A stretch of 64,000 nucleotides of DNA from Nocardia harenae NBRC 108248 (GCF_001612885.1 NZ_BDBH01000002.1:579475-643474); one strand, 5' to 3'. Positions 8,655 through 17,933 are shown, numbered from the stretch's first letter. Translations and numbers: made by a program. Notes: generated from the letters alone by a model not told the origin.

Positions 8655-9764
8655 GTGTCAACCGCCGCATCCGGCCGCATGCGAGCGCGTGACCTCGATC
8701 GCGTGAACGCATCCGGGCTCCTGGACGCCGCCTACGCGGAGGGGCAGCTCGGCGGCGACGAGTATCACGATCGCGCCGCCGAGGTCGCCGCCGCCACCAC
8801 GATCGGCGACCTGCGCGCGCTGGTCGACGATCTGCAATTGCCCGCGGCCAGGGTCAGGGCCGCCACCGAGGGGGTGCAGGCGGGCACCGGGTGGCGGCCG
8901 CTGCAGGGTGGCGCGGGCCACTACCCCGGCCGCACCCGCGCGCGGAACGCCGATCGCGAGCGCACCCGCGCGGTGCTCGACACCGCGCACGGCGAGGGGC
9001 AGCTCACTGCCGCCGAGCACGCCGAGCGGCTGGAGCTGCTCACCGCCGCCCGCTCGCTCGACGACCTCGCCGAACTCGTCGACGACCTGCAGCGCGTGCC
9101 CGGCCCCGGCCTCGCGCCCCGGCAGCCGCCCAGCTACCGGGGCAGGTTGCGGATAGCGCTGGTCACCGTGCTCGCGCTGGCCGCCGCCACCGGCGGCTTC
9201 CTGGTGACGCACCGCGACGAGGTCGAGCCGCCCCCGGTGTCGTACCCGGGGATCGCCGAGCTCGGCGCGGTCGAGCCCGTGGTGATCGCGACGCCATCGC
9301 TGGTCACCGCGGAGGGGCTGGCCGAGTTCCTGCGCCGGTACCGGGAGCAGTTCGGCGATCTACAGGTCGATGAGATCGACCTCTTCCCGGAGCACGCGAG
9401 CATCGCGCGGGCCCTCCCCGGCCAGCCGAATCGCCTGGCGCACTACACCTACCGCGGCGGTTTCGAGCAGGACCGGGACCTCACCACGCGCAAGACCGAC
9501 ACCCCCGTGGTCGACCTCGGCGTGCTCGACTCGGCGGGCATCGGCGCCGCGCTCGCCGCCGCCCCCGGCGCCGCGAACGTGCGCGACGGCGCGGTCTCGC
9601 ACCTGAGCGTCGAGCCGGTCGCCACCGATTTCTACGCCAGGTACGGACTGCCGCGCGGTGTGATTTCGGTCGAGATCTCGGTGCGCAACGAGTTCTCCGA
9701 GTCCGGGCGGCTGCTGCTGGATCAGACCGGGCGGATCGCCAACGTCTGGCCGTTCGAGGAGTGA
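8655..9764 (+). CDS. membrane protein with two DUF1707 domains
   Basis: Two DUF1707 (SHOCT-like) modules occupy about residues 9-62 (RMRARDLDRVNASGLLDAAYAEGQL) and 95-150 (RARNADRERTRAVLDTAHGEGQL). A membrane helix follows near 172-190 (ALVTVLALAAATGGFLV), then a C-terminal extracytoplasmic domain of about 175 residues with no assignment. The gene sits where Rv0048c lies relative to padR and ponA1 in M. tuberculosis, which points to an envelope role. A related gene follows after 11 bp. The GTG start directly follows a -10-like box. Function is unknown. Confidence 0.8.
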   Translation: MSTAASGRMRARDLDRVNASGLLDAAYAEGQLGGDEYHDRAAEVAAATTIGDLRALVDDLQLPAARVRAATEGVQAGTGWRPLQGGAGHYPGRTRARNADRERTRAVLDTAHGEGQLTAAEHAERLELLTAARSLDDLAELVDDLQRVPGPGLAPRQPPSYRGRLRIALVTVLALAAATGGFLVTHRDEVEPPPVSYPGIAELGAVEPVVIATPSLVTAEGLAEFLRRYREQFGDLQVDEIDLFPEHASIARALPGQPNRLAHYTYRGGFEQDRDLTTRKTDTPVVDLGVLDSAGIGAALAAAPGAANVRDGAVSHLSVEPVATDFYARYGLPRGVISVEISVRNEFSESGRLLLDQTGRIANVWPFEE

Positions 9765-9775
9765 GGAGCGAGCGG

Positions 9776-10567
9776 ATGGCGCAGCGAACCGACGGCGTCC
9801 GGGCGCGGGACCGGGACCGGGTGGATGCCTGCTCGGTGCTGGACGCCGCGCTGGCGGACGGCCAGCTGAGCGCCGCCGAGCACACCGCGCGCACCGCGAC
9901 GGCCATGCGCGCGAAGTCCTTCGGCGAGCTGGACGCGCTCGTCGCGGACCTGCAGATCCCGGCGAACCTGGTGGACGCCCCGATCGTCCGGGTCGACCGG
10001 CGCACCCCGCGCCGCTGGCAGGTGCCGGTCGCAGTGCTCGCCTCCGCCGCCGCGCTCGGTTTGCTGACGGGTTTGCTGAGCAGCTGCGGTGGCCCCGGCG
10101 GCCCGGATGAGCAGCTGCCGGTGCTCACCAGCGGGGCGGGCATCGCCTACTTCCTCGCCGAGTACCGCGCCGAGTTCGGCGACACCGTCGCCGACGAGGT
10201 CACCTTCTACCCGGAGTACGTGCTGGTGGACCGGGCGCTGCCGGGCAGCCCGCAGAGCACCGCCGACTACCACTACGACGGCGGCTTCGGCCGGTACACC
10301 GCGAGCACCGGCCGCAAGCCGGACGAACCGACCCTCGATCTCGCCGAGCTCGACGTGCGGCGGCTGGCCGGGCTGCTCGGGGGCGCGCCGCAGACGGTCG
10401 GGCTGCCGGACGGCGTGATCAGCCACATCATCGTGGAGCGCGAGGCCGGGGCGCGCAGCGAGGCGGCGCCGATCGCCCGGATCTATGTGCGCAGCGCCGA
10501 CAACCGCTCCGGCTACCTGGAGACCACGCTCGGCGGGGAACCGCTGGCAATCAATAAGCCCTCCTGA
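9776..10567 (+). CDS. membrane protein with one DUF1707 domain, paralogue of the preceding gene
   Basis: The N-terminal 55 residues (GVRARDRDRVDACSVLDAALADGQLS) form one DUF1707 module. One hydrophobic helix (VLASAAALGLLTGLLSSCG) and an extracytoplasmic domain follow. That domain resembles the one in the upstream gene (both have YHYDGGFGRY or YTYRGGFEQ-like motifs), so this is a shortened duplicate. The cysteine after the helix makes it look like a lipoprotein, but the N-terminus is too long for a normal signal peptide. ATG at 9776 has GAGGAG 7 nt upstream; an in-frame GTG at 9761 overlaps the previous stop and is less likely. Confidence 0.8.
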   Translation: MAQRTDGVRARDRDRVDACSVLDAALADGQLSAAEHTARTATAMRAKSFGELDALVADLQIPANLVDAPIVRVDRRTPRRWQVPVAVLASAAALGLLTGLLSSCGGPGGPDEQLPVLTSGAGIAYFLAEYRAEFGDTVADEVTFYPEYVLVDRALPGSPQSTADYHYDGGFGRYTASTGRKPDEPTLDLAELDVRRLAGLLGGAPQTVGLPDGVISHIIVEREAGARSEAAPIARIYVRSADNRSGYLETTLGGEPLAINKPS

Positions 10568-10609
10568 CCTGCTGCTATTCCGCTTGCACAGGGCTACTGC
10601 GCGCAATGT

Positions 10610-10626
10610 TATATCGGCGCGATATA
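10610..10626. promoter_or_regulatory. PadR-type operator palindrome
   Basis: TATATCGGCGCGATATA is a perfect inverted repeat with 7-bp arms and a 3-bp centre, 56 bp before the padR start. It overlaps a possible -10 box (TATAGT at 10623-10628). PadR regulators often bind AT-rich palindromes of this kind in their own promoters, so autoregulation of padR-ino1 is likely. Confidence 0.6.
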
Positions 10627-10681
10627 GTGGGAAGTCGCATCCATCGGTTAGATCTGTCGACAAGTCAGGGGGTGAGGCCCG

Positions 10682-11239
10682 ATGCTCGAGCTGGCAATCC
10701 TCGGGCTGCTCCTGGACGCACCCATGCACGGCTACGAGCTGCGCAAGCGGCTGACCGGGCTGCTCGGGCCGTTCCGCGCGTTCTCCTACGGGTCGCTGTA
10801 CCCCACCCTGCGGCGTATGCAGACGGATGGGCTGATCGCGGAGGAGAGCGTCACCGGCGCGACGATGCGGCGGGCGCGGCGCGTCTACCACCTGACTCCG
10901 GAGGGGCGGGAACGGTTCACCGAGCTGCTCGCCGACACCGGACCGCAGAACTACACCGATGACGGCTTCGGCGTGCACCTCGCCTTCTTCAGCCGCACCC
11001 CCGCCGAGGCGCGGATGCGGATTCTGGAGGGCAGGCGGCGCCAGGTCGAGGAGCGCCGAGAAGGACTCCGGGAGGCCATCAAGAAGGCTAGCGGCTCGCT
11101 CGATCGCTACACCCGGCAGCTCCATCAGCTCGGACTGGAATCGAGCGAGCGCGAAGTGCGCTGGCTCAACGAGTTGATTGCCGCAGAGCAATCGACGAAG
11201 GCGGCACCACAGAAAGAGGGAAATATCGGCCATGAGTGA
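10682..11239 (+). CDS. PadR-family transcriptional regulator (Rv0047c-type)
   Basis: A 185-residue protein with an N-terminal winged helix ([42 protein letters not shown]) and a C-terminal dimerisation helix region ([32 protein letters not shown]). The GGGGGTGAGG stretch upstream can serve as ribosome site for the ATG at 10682. It overlaps ino1 by 8 bp, so the two genes are translationally coupled, as Rv0047c-Rv0046c are neighbours in M. tuberculosis. The AT-rich palindrome at 10610-10626 is the likely binding site. The effector is unknown. Confidence 0.9.
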   Translation: MLELAILGLLLDAPMHGYELRKRLTGLLGPFRAFSYGSLYPTLRRMQTDGLIAEESVTGATMRRARRVYHLTPEGRERFTELLADTGPQNYTDDGFGVHLAFFSRTPAEARMRILEGRRRQVEERREGLREAIKKASGSLDRYTRQLHQLGLESSEREVRWLNELIAAEQSTKAAPQKEGNIGHE

Positions 11240-12332
11240 CATCGACAAGGCTGACAACGCCACCGAAGTACGCGTCGCCATCGTAGGTGTGGGCAACTGC
11301 GCCTCGTCGCTGGTCCAGGGCGTGCGGTACTACCAGGACGCGGACGAATCCTCGACCGTGCCCGGGCTGATGCACGTCAGGTTCGGTCCCTACCACGTGC
11401 GCGACGTGAAGTTCGTCGCCGCGTTCGACGTGGACGCCAAGAAGGTCGGCTTCGACCTGGCGGAGGCGATCTTCGCCAGCGAGAACAACACCATCAAGAT
11501 CTCCGACGTGCCGCCGACCGACATCACGGTGCAGCGCGGCCCGACGCTGGACGGCATCGGCAAGTACTACGCCGAGACCATCGAGCTCTCCGAGGCCGAG
11601 CCGGTCGACGTCGTCAAGGCGCTGAAGGACGCGAAGGCCGACGTCCTCGTCTCCTACCTGCCGGTGGGTTCCGAGGAGGCCGACAAGTTCTACGCCCAGT
11701 GCGCCATCGACGCGGGCGTGGCCTTCGTCAACGCCCTGCCCGTCTTCATCGCCTCGGATCCGGTCTGGGCGCAGAAGTTCGTGGACGCCGGCGTCCCCAT
11801 CGTCGGTGACGACATCAAGAGCCAGGTCGGCGCGACCATCACGCACCGCGTCATGGCGAAGCTCTTCGAGGACCGCGGCGTTCAGCTCGACCGCACCATG
11901 CAGCTCAATGTCGGCGGCAACATGGACTTCAAGAACATGCTCGAGCGCGAGCGCCTGGAGTCCAAGAAGATCTCCAAGACCCAGGCGGTGACCAGCAACC
12001 TGAAGAAGGAGCTCGGCGCCAACGACGTCCACATCGGCCCCTCCGACCACGTCGGCTGGCTCGACGACCGCAAGTGGGCCTACGTCCGCCTGGAGGGCAG
12101 GGCCTTCGGCGACGTGCCGCTGAACCTGGAGTACAAGCTCGAGGTCTGGGACTCCCCCAACTCGGCGGGCATCATCATCGATGCCGTCCGCGCCGCCAAG
12201 ATCGCCAAGGACCGCGGCATCGGCGGCCCCGTCATCCCGGCCAGCGCCTACCTCATGAAGTCCCCCCCGAAGCAGCTCGCGGACGACGTAGCCCGCACCC
12301 AGCTCGAGGCCTTCATCATCGGCGCCGAGTAA
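11232..12332 (+). CDS. ino1: inositol-1-phosphate synthase
   Basis: Converts glucose 6-phosphate to inositol 1-phosphate with NAD as cofactor (EC 5.5.1.4), the first step towards phosphatidylinositol, PIMs, lipoarabinomannan and mycothiol. The 366 residues carry the N-terminal dinucleotide-binding motif [16 protein letters not shown] and conserved blocks such as [27 protein letters not shown] and [19 protein letters not shown]. The frame is open 54 nt upstream, but the ATG at 11232 has AAGAGGG about 10 nt upstream and gives the normal N-terminus; it overlaps the end of padR. A strong hairpin follows at 12353. Confidence 0.97.
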   Translation: MSDIDKADNATEVRVAIVGVGNCASSLVQGVRYYQDADESSTVPGLMHVRFGPYHVRDVKFVAAFDVDAKKVGFDLAEAIFASENNTIKISDVPPTDITVQRGPTLDGIGKYYAETIELSEAEPVDVVKALKDAKADVLVSYLPVGSEEADKFYAQCAIDAGVAFVNALPVFIASDPVWAQKFVDAGVPIVGDDIKSQVGATITHRVMAKLFEDRGVQLDRTMQLNVGGNMDFKNMLERERLESKKISKTQAVTSNLKKELGANDVHIGPSDHVGWLDDRKWAYVRLEGRAFGDVPLNLEYKLEVWDSPNSAGIIIDAVRAAKIAKDRGIGGPVIPASAYLMKSPPKQLADDVARTQLEAFIIGAE

Positions 12333-12352
12333 GCGGTATACCTCTGGACAAA

Positions 12353-12388
12353 GCCCCCGTGCGAGGCCTCCCAGCCCCGCACGGGGGC
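12353..12388 (+). terminator. hairpin terminator after ino1
   Basis: GCCCCCGTGC and GCACGGGGGC form a perfect 10-bp stem with a 16-nt loop starting 21 bp after the ino1 stop. There is no U tract, as is usual in these bacteria. Its right arm runs into the edge of the 152-bp repeat. Confidence 0.65.
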
Positions 12389-12533
12389 GAGTCTTACGAG
12401 CCCCGTTCGCGGCCCGTCTCGCCGTTCAGCACTCGAAAGCGCATGCGCCGCAGGCGCGAGTCTCGAGTGCTGAACGGCGAGACTCCCTGGGGCCGCGAAC
12501 ACGCCCGGCGGAGCCGGGCAAATCAAACACAGC
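12382..12533 (-). repeat. 152-bp palindromic interspersed element, copy 2 (inverted)
   Basis: The reverse complement of this stretch matches 3209-3360 with only a few differences. The 20-bp inverted arms are at 12417-12436 and 12463-12482. It lies in the convergent gap between ino1 and the GyrI-like gene, the same kind of site as copy 1, and carries one copy of the 19-bp GTGTTTGATTTGCCCGG unit at its right end. Confidence 0.85.
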
Positions 12534-12549
12534 TGGTGAGATCACCCAC

Positions 12550-12981
12550 TCAATCCAGTGACACGTACACCTCAACAGACGTAGGCCCGGTATACCGCTC
12601 CAACTCCGCGGTGTGCGACCGCGTAATGGTCCCCGCCGCCTCCGCTTTCGCCACCTGCGCCCAGGCTGTGCGCAGCAGGTCGTAAGGCTTGTCCGAGACG
12701 ACGAACCGCGCGTACCGCCCCGACGGAATCCGGGTCACCACATCTCCCGGGTCCAGCTCCCCCAACCCGGAGACCTCGTACCCGAGCACCGCCACCGCGT
12801 GGTCGTTCTGCCCGATGTAGGCGGCGGCCCGCGAAACCGTCTTCTCTCGCGCCAGGTACCGATCCCAGGTGAAGTTCACCAGGTCCAGATCCCGGGCAGC
12901 CACCTCACGCCCCGTCAGCGGCACCGTGAGACCCGCGACCAGGATTTCGTCCAACGTGACCAGTTCGAAGTCCACAGCCAT
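12550..12981 (-). CDS. GyrI-like effector-binding-domain protein
   Basis: A 143-residue stand-alone domain of the AraC effector-binding/GyrI-like type. Typical elements are VLGYEVSGLGELDPGDVVTRIPSGRYARFVV and the C-terminal ERYTGPTSVEVYVSLD. Such domains bind small hydrophobic ligands. It has a separate start (ATG 12981) 3 bp after the stop of a clear paralogue, so the two form a pair. No DNA-binding domain is attached, so it is not a regulator by itself. Confidence 0.8.
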   Translation of the reverse strand: MAVDFELVTLDEILVAGLTVPLTGREVAARDLDLVNFTWDRYLAREKTVSRAAAYIGQNDHAVAVLGYEVSGLGELDPGDVVTRIPSGRYARFVVSDKPYDLLRTAWAQVAKAEAAGTITRSHTAELERYTGPTSVEVYVSLD

Positions 12982-12984
12982 GTC

Positions 12985-13443
12985 CTACCTGTTCGCCTGT
13001 TCGTCGGCCAGCGCCACGAACACCTCGACGGTGCGGGCGTCCGGGTACTGCTCGACATCGCCGGTGTAGGAGCGCACCAGCTTGCCCGCGGCCTCGGCGT
13101 CCCAGACCGTGCGCCAGATGGAGACGATGGTGTCGCCGAGGTTCGCCCCGCTCGCGGTGAAGCGGGCGAAGCGTCCGGCTGGCACGCGGGCGAGCACGTC
13201 GCCGGGTTGCAGGTCGTCCAGGCCGCGGCAGCGGTAGCCGACTATGTGGGTGAGGTACGAGTTGATCTCGGGGGCGTGGTCGACGTAGGCCGTCGTCGGC
13301 GGGCCGGGGAGCCGGCGGGCGAGGTTGCGCTTCCACGCCTCTTCGACCTTCGCCCGCCGCGGCCCCTCGACCGCGAGCGCCGGGCTGCGAAGTACTGTTC
13401 CCGCCACCAGCGTCTCGGGACGGTCAACGACATTGAAATCCAC
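12985..13443 (-). CDS. GyrI-like effector-binding-domain protein, paralogue
   Basis: 152 residues with the same domain plan as the downstream gene: VGYRCRGLDDLQPGDVLARVPAGRFARFTA and the end EQYPDARTVEVFVAL. The GTG at 13443 has AGGGG a short distance upstream. The pair looks like a tandem duplication. About 280 bp of sequence without a recognisable gene separates it from the second penicillin-binding protein. Confidence 0.8.
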   Translation of the reverse strand: MDFNVVDRPETLVAGTVLRSPALAVEGPRRAKVEEAWKRNLARRLPGPPTTAYVDHAPEINSYLTHIVGYRCRGLDDLQPGDVLARVPAGRFARFTASGANLGDTIVSIWRTVWDAEAAGKLVRSYTGDVEQYPDARTVEVFVALADEQANR

Positions 13444-13671
13444 CGGCGTAGCCCCTATGTCTCGTCTTTCGTCGTCGCTCGAGCGCTATCCTCCCGCATC
13501 GCCCGCCCGGCGACGCTGTCGGCCCCGCGCCCGGCGCGTCGTTCGCGGCTCGAGCCCTTCGTGCGGATTCGTCGCAGGTCGGCGCGGTTCCGGCCGGCCG
13601 AGACCACCGAGGTCCGGCCCATGCGTCGCTCTCACTCCGGTTAGCTCTCACTCTGGCCAACGATGCTGCCA

Positions 13672-13693
13672 CGTCCGCGGTTCCGCGGGGACG
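13672..13693 (-). terminator. possible terminator after the second class A PBP gene
   Basis: CGTCCGCGG and CCGCGGGGACG can pair with a two-base bulge about 35 bp beyond the PBP stop on the minus strand. The loop is very short and the stem imperfect, so support is weak. Confidence 0.3.
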
Positions 13694-13727
13694 GGGTAGG
13701 CGTAACCGTGATCTTGACTCGACACGT

Positions 13728-15914
13728 TCAGCGGCCGCTGAGACCGGGAAAGAGCTCGCCGGGCTGGGCGGGGCCGGAGGTGGCGGGTGGAATCACGATG
13801 AAGGGTGCCGCCGGCGTCGTGCTCGGCGCGGAGCTGGTTCCCGGCCCGAACATGCCGAATCCGCCGCCGGGGGCGGTGGGCTGCGGCGGCGCGGCGGCCG
13901 GGTCCGCGCCGGGGAACTGCTCGACGGGGGTGCCCGCGAGCGCGCCGTCCATGGTGTCCTTCCAGATGTCGGCGGGCAGCCCGGAGCCGTAGATGTCGCC
14001 GCCGCGGGCGGTGCGCAGCGGCTGCGGCAGGTCGGTGCCGACCCAGACCGCGGTGGCGAGCGCGGGGGTGAACCCGATCATCCACGCGTCCTTGTTGGCG
14101 GCGGTCTCGCCGAGCTGGGTGGTACCGGTCTTGGCGGCCGACGGCCTGCCATCGGCGAGCCCGTGGTTGTTCGAGTACCCGGCGACCGGGAGCATGGCGC
14201 GGACGGTGTTGTCGGCGATGGCGCGGGGGATGCGCTGTTCGCCGCGGCCGGGCTCGCCGCGGTCGAGCAGCACGTCGCCGCTGCCGGTCACCACCTTCTG
14301 CACGAAGTAGGGCGGGTGGTAGACCCCGCCCGCGGCGAGCGTGGCGTAGGCGGAGGCCATGTCGATCGGGCGCACCAGGTACTGGCCGAGCACGATGCCG
14401 TTGTAGGGCGGGGCGCCGTCCTCGGTGAGCGTCTTCCCGACGCCGGGCAGCTCCTCCGGGATGCCCGCCAGGTGCGCGGCGTCGGCGATCGAGCCGGGGC
14501 CGTCCGACATGGACATGGTGAGCCGGTAGTAGACGGTGTTGAGCGAGCGCTTCAGCGCCTCGGCGAGGCTGCACTTGCCGCAGCTCTCGCCGCCGACATT
14601 GGTGATGGTGGCGTTCCGGTCGGTGACCGGGCCGCTGTCGAAGGCGCGGGTGAGCGGAATGGCCTGCTGCTGCGCGGCGATGGCGGCGAAGACCTTGAAG
14701 GCGGAGCCGGTCTGCAGCGGGGCGTTCGCGAAGTCGTAGCCGGTGCCGTCGGCGCCGCCGTAGTAGGCGCGCACGGCGCCGGAGCGCGGATCGACGGAGA
14801 CGACGGCGCCGCGCAGCTGCGGCGGCTGCGGGCCGAGCCGGTTCGCCACCGCGTCCAGCGCGGCCTGCTGCGCGCGGGCGTCGATGGTGGTGGTGATCTG
14901 CAGCGCTCCGGTGTTGAGCTGCTGCTCGTCGATGCCGGATTCGGCGAGTTCGCGCAGCACCTGGGTGCGGAGCAGCCCCTCCGGGCCGAGCGCGGTGCTG
15001 GTATCCGGGATGGCGGTGACCGGGATGATGTCCGGGAAGGTGGTGGCGTCGCGCTCGGCGGCGGTGAGCGTGCCGAGCTCGACCATGCCGTCGAGCACGT
15101 AGCGCCAGCGGTCGCGGAGCTGCGGCAGGTGCGTCTCCGGGGTCAGGATGGAGGGCGAGCGGATGACGGCGGCGAGCACCGCGCCCTCGGCGGTGGTCAG
15201 CTCCGGCACCGGCTTGCCGAAGTAATTGGTGGCGGCGGCGGCGATGCCGTACGCGCCGCGGCCGTAGTAGATGGTGTTCAGGTAGGCGGCGAGGATGTCG
15301 TCCTTGCTCCACTGCCGCGCCATCTTGGCGGCGATCACCAGCTCGCGCATCTTCCTGGTGACGGTGCGGTCGTGGCCGAGGAAGGCGTTCTTGACGTACT
15401 GCTGGGTAATGGTGGAGCCGCCGCCCGCGTTGTCGTGGCCGAGCAGGTTGTCCCGGACGGCGCGCAGGAAGCCGGAAATGGAGTAGCCGGGGTTGCGGTA
15501 GAAGTCGCGGTCCTCGGCGGCGAGCACGGCCTGCCGCACCGGGACCGGGACGTCGGCGAGCGGCGTCGGGGTGCGGTTGCCGGTGGGCGGGAGCACGGTC
15601 GCGAGCACGGTGCTGCCGTCCGCGGCCAGCACGGTGGCGATCCGGTCGGTCCGCGCGTCCTCCGGGCTCGGGATCTCGGCGCTCCAGTAGACCAGCACGA
15701 AGAGCAGCGCGGGGACGACGACGAAGACGACGGTGAGCGCGAGCAGCAACCGGCGCAGCCGCTGGGCCCGGGTGCGGTGCCGCCGGACCGGCGCGCCGGG
15801 CGGAGTGCCGCGCCGCGGGACAGCGGGGCCGGGGAGCGGCTTCCAGTGCGCTGTCTCGTCGTAGACCGGCGGCGGGCCGCTCCGGGGTGCGGGGGGCTCT
15901 TCGGACGAGCTCAC
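13728..15914 (-). CDS. second class A penicillin-binding protein, PonA1 paralogue
   Basis: 728 residues: a short cytoplasmic tail, a membrane anchor (about 55-77), a GT51 domain with catalytic Glu134 (AAEDRDFY), GGSTITQQYVKN and RKMRELVIAAKMARQWSK, then a transpeptidase domain with SAFK (Ser404), SLN (457-459) and KTG (595-597). A CxxC pair precedes the SLN motif, as in PonA1. The glycosyltransferase parts of the two proteins are closely similar, so this is a duplicate that lacks the long N-terminal Pro/Arg tail. GTG at 15914 has GGAAGGAG upstream. It lies about 5.7 kb from ponA1, on the other side of padR-ino1. Peptidoglycan polymerisation and cross-linking at the outer membrane face is the expected role. 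Confidence 0.93.
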   Translation of the reverse strand: MSSSEEPPAPRSGPPPVYDETAHWKPLPGPAVPRRGTPPGAPVRRHRTRAQRLRRLLLALTVVFVVVPALLFVLVYWSAEIPSPEDARTDRIATVLAADGSTVLATVLPPTGNRTPTPLADVPVPVRQAVLAAEDRDFYRNPGYSISGFLRAVRDNLLGHDNAGGGSTITQQYVKNAFLGHDRTVTRKMRELVIAAKMARQWSKDDILAAYLNTIYYGRGAYGIAAAATNYFGKPVPELTTAEGAVLAAVIRSPSILTPETHLPQLRDRWRYVLDGMVELGTLTAAERDATTFPDIIPVTAIPDTSTALGPEGLLRTQVLRELAESGIDEQQLNTGALQITTTIDARAQQAALDAVANRLGPQPPQLRGAVVSVDPRSGAVRAYYGGADGTGYDFANAPLQTGSAFKVFAAIAAQQQAIPLTRAFDSGPVTDRNATITNVGGESCGKCSLAEALKRSLNTVYYRLTMSMSDGPGSIADAAHLAGIPEELPGVGKTLTEDGAPPYNGIVLGQYLVRPIDMASAYATLAAGGVYHPPYFVQKVVTGSGDVLLDRGEPGRGEQRIPRAIADNTVRAMLPVAGYSNNHGLADGRPSAAKTGTTQLGETAANKDAWMIGFTPALATAVWVGTDLPQPLRTARGGDIYGSGLPADIWKDTMDGALAGTPVEQFPGADPAAAPPQPTAPGGGFGMFGPGTSSAPSTTPAAPFIVIPPATSGPAQPGELFPGLSGR

Positions 15915-16011
15915 GAGCCTCTCCTTCCGAAAGCGTCGGCGAACTCCCGGTGCGGCTACCCGCGAACCCCGCGGTGACGTCCCCCGACTTTACCCGCTGC
16001 GGCCGCCCCGA

Positions 16012-16911
16012 TCAGCTCTTGACGCCGCCCGCGGTGAGCCCGGAGATGATCCGGCGCTGGAAGAGCAGCACCATGATCACCAGCGGCACCGTGACGATGG
16101 TGCCCGCCGCCATGATCGCCGCGTACGGCTGCACCAGCGGGTCGTTGCCGGAGAAGCGCGCGATGGCGACGGTCACCGGCTCGGTGCTGCCGTTGGAGAG
16201 CAGCCGGGCCAGCAGGTACTCGTTGACCGCCGCGATGAAGGCGAGGATCGCGGTGGTGAAGACCGCAGGCGCCGCCAGCGGCAGCATGACCAGCCGGAAG
16301 GCCTGCAGCTTGGTCGCGCCGTCGATCCGCGCGGCCTCCTCCAGCTCCCAGGGCAGCTCGGCGAAGAACGAGGCCAGGATGTACACCGTCATCGGCAGCA
16401 CGAACGAGATGTTCGGGATGATCAGCGCCTGGTACTGCCCGATCCAGCCGATGTCGCTGAAGAGCTGGAAGAGCGGGGTCACCAGCACCACCACCGGGAA
16501 CATGGAGGCGCTCAGGATCAGCCCGGAGACGATGTACTTGCCCCGGAACTGGATCCGGGCCAGCGCGTACGCCGCCAGGATGCCGAGGATCAGCGCCACC
16601 ACCGTCGTGGCGAAGCCGATGATCACGCTGTTCAGCAGCGCCTTGCCGAAGTCGTTGCCGCGGGTGGTGTCGAACGCGTTGCGGAAGTTCTCCAGCGTCA
16701 CGTGCGTCGGCCACGGGGTGTTCTCGAACTGGTAGGCCGGGTCGCGGAAGGCGGTGACCGTCATCCAGTAGAACGGCGCCAGCCCCCAGAGCAGCACGAT
16801 CAGCGCGCCGAGGTAGAGCCGCACGGTGCCGAGCCGCTTGGTCCACGGCTGCCGGTGCGGAGCCGGAGGCCGGGCGGGGTCCGGCTTGCGGGTGTCGATG
16901 GCGGTGCTCAT
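16012..16911 (-). CDS. sugB: sugar ABC transporter permease, SugB/MalG-type
   Basis: 299 residues with about six membrane helices and the EAA loop (EEAARIDGATKLQAFRLVMLPLA) that contacts the ATPase. It matches the MalG branch of binding-protein-dependent sugar permeases; with lpqY and sugA upstream, it fits the trehalose-recycling LpqY-SugABC importer. The frame is open further upstream, but the ATG at 16911 overlaps the sugA stop (ATGA), a normal coupling. No ATPase gene follows in this operon. Confidence 0.88.
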   Translation of the reverse strand: MSTAIDTRKPDPARPPAPHRQPWTKRLGTVRLYLGALIVLLWGLAPFYWMTVTAFRDPAYQFENTPWPTHVTLENFRNAFDTTRGNDFGKALLNSVIIGFATTVVALILGILAAYALARIQFRGKYIVSGLILSASMFPVVVLVTPLFQLFSDIGWIGQYQALIIPNISFVLPMTVYILASFFAELPWELEEAARIDGATKLQAFRLVMLPLAAPAVFTTAILAFIAAVNEYLLARLLSNGSTEPVTVAIARFSGNDPLVQPYAAIMAAGTIVTVPLVIMVLLFQRRIISGLTAGGVKS

Positions 16912-17933
16912 GACTTGCGCTGCTCCTCCTGCGTGCGGACGGCGTTCGCGCCGAGGACCTTCACCAGCACGAAGGCCACCGCGAAGATCATCAGGAAGGT
17001 GATCGTGGAGAGCGCGGCGGCGCTGTTCGGGCCCTGCCGCACCTGCTCGACCACCAGGATCGAGAGCGTCTTGGTGGCCGGGTTGCCCAGCGTCATGATC
17101 GCGGGCAGGTCGAACATGCGCAGCGCGTCCATGGTGCGGAAGAGCACCGCGACCAGCAGCGCCGGCTTGAGCAGCGGCAGCGTGATGTGCACGAAGCGCT
17201 GCCAGGCCGACGCACCGTCCACCTTGGCCGCCTCGTACACGTCGGCCGGGATCACCTGCAACCCGGCGAGCAGCAGCAGCGCCATGAACGGCGTGGTCTT
17301 CCAGACGTCGGCGGCGATCACCGCGAAGCGGGCGGGCCAGGCGTCCGAGGTCCAGAGGATCTCGGTGCCGAGGATCCGGTTCACCACGCCGTCGTACTGG
17401 AACATGAACTCCCAGAGCCGCGCGGTGACGGCGGTCGGGATGGCCCACGGAATGAGCACCGCGGCGCGCAGCAGCGCCCGGCCGCGGAAGGTCTTGCCCA
17501 TCACCACGGCCATGGCGAGGCCGAGCACCACCTCCAGCGAGACGGTGACCACGGTGAAGAAGAGCGTGATCCCGACCGCCATCCAGAACTGCGAGCCGAG
17601 CGTGCCGGTGGGGCAGGGCACCACCCCGCCCGCGGCCTGGCACTGCTGCAGCAGCCAGTGCGTGTAGTTCGTGAAGCCGGCGCCGCCGCCCTCCACGAAC
17701 ATGCCGGTGGCCGGGTCGAGCCCCGCGTCCTTCTCGAAGGACATCCAGAGTGCCCGGAAGACCGGATAGCCGATGACCACCGTCAGCGCGGTCAGCACCG
17801 GGAGCACGAAGAGCCAGGCCCGGCGGGACTTCCGCCACTCCGTGGCCAGCGCCGCGCCGAAGCCGGGCTTGCGCTCCTCGGGCCGCGGCCGCTGTTCCTC
17901 GACCAGGGTGGCCGTTCCCGAAGGATCCGACAC
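16908..17933 (-). CDS. sugA: sugar ABC transporter permease, SugA/MalF-type
   Basis: 341 residues, about six membrane helices, with the EAA loop YEAAKVDGASAWQRFVHITLPLL. A periplasmic loop after the first helix contains several cysteines. It pairs with SugB to form the membrane channel for a sugar, probably trehalose by comparison with mycobacterial LpqY-SugABC. It starts 47 bp after the lpqY stop and overlaps sugB by 4 bp. Confidence 0.88.
   Translation of the reverse strand: MSDPSGTATLVEEQRPRPEERKPGFGAALATEWRKSRRAWLFVLPVLTALTVVIGYPVFRALWMSFEKDAGLDPATGMFVEGGGAGFTNYTHWLLQQCQAAGGVVPCPTGTLGSQFWMAVGITLFFTVVTVSLEVVLGLAMAVVMGKTFRGRALLRAAVLIPWAIPTAVTARLWEFMFQYDGVVNRILGTEILWTSDAWPARFAVIAADVWKTTPFMALLLLAGLQVIPADVYEAAKVDGASAWQRFVHITLPLLKPALLVAVLFRTMDALRMFDLPAIMTLGNPATKTLSILVVEQVRQGPNSAAALSTITFLMIFAVAFVLVKVLGANAVRTQEEQRKS

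Noticed and set aside
16012..17838. Long in-frame extension of sugB upstream through sugA
   Set aside because: The sugA reading frame carries the clear MalF-type protein. The sugB start at 16911 overlaps its stop in the usual way.
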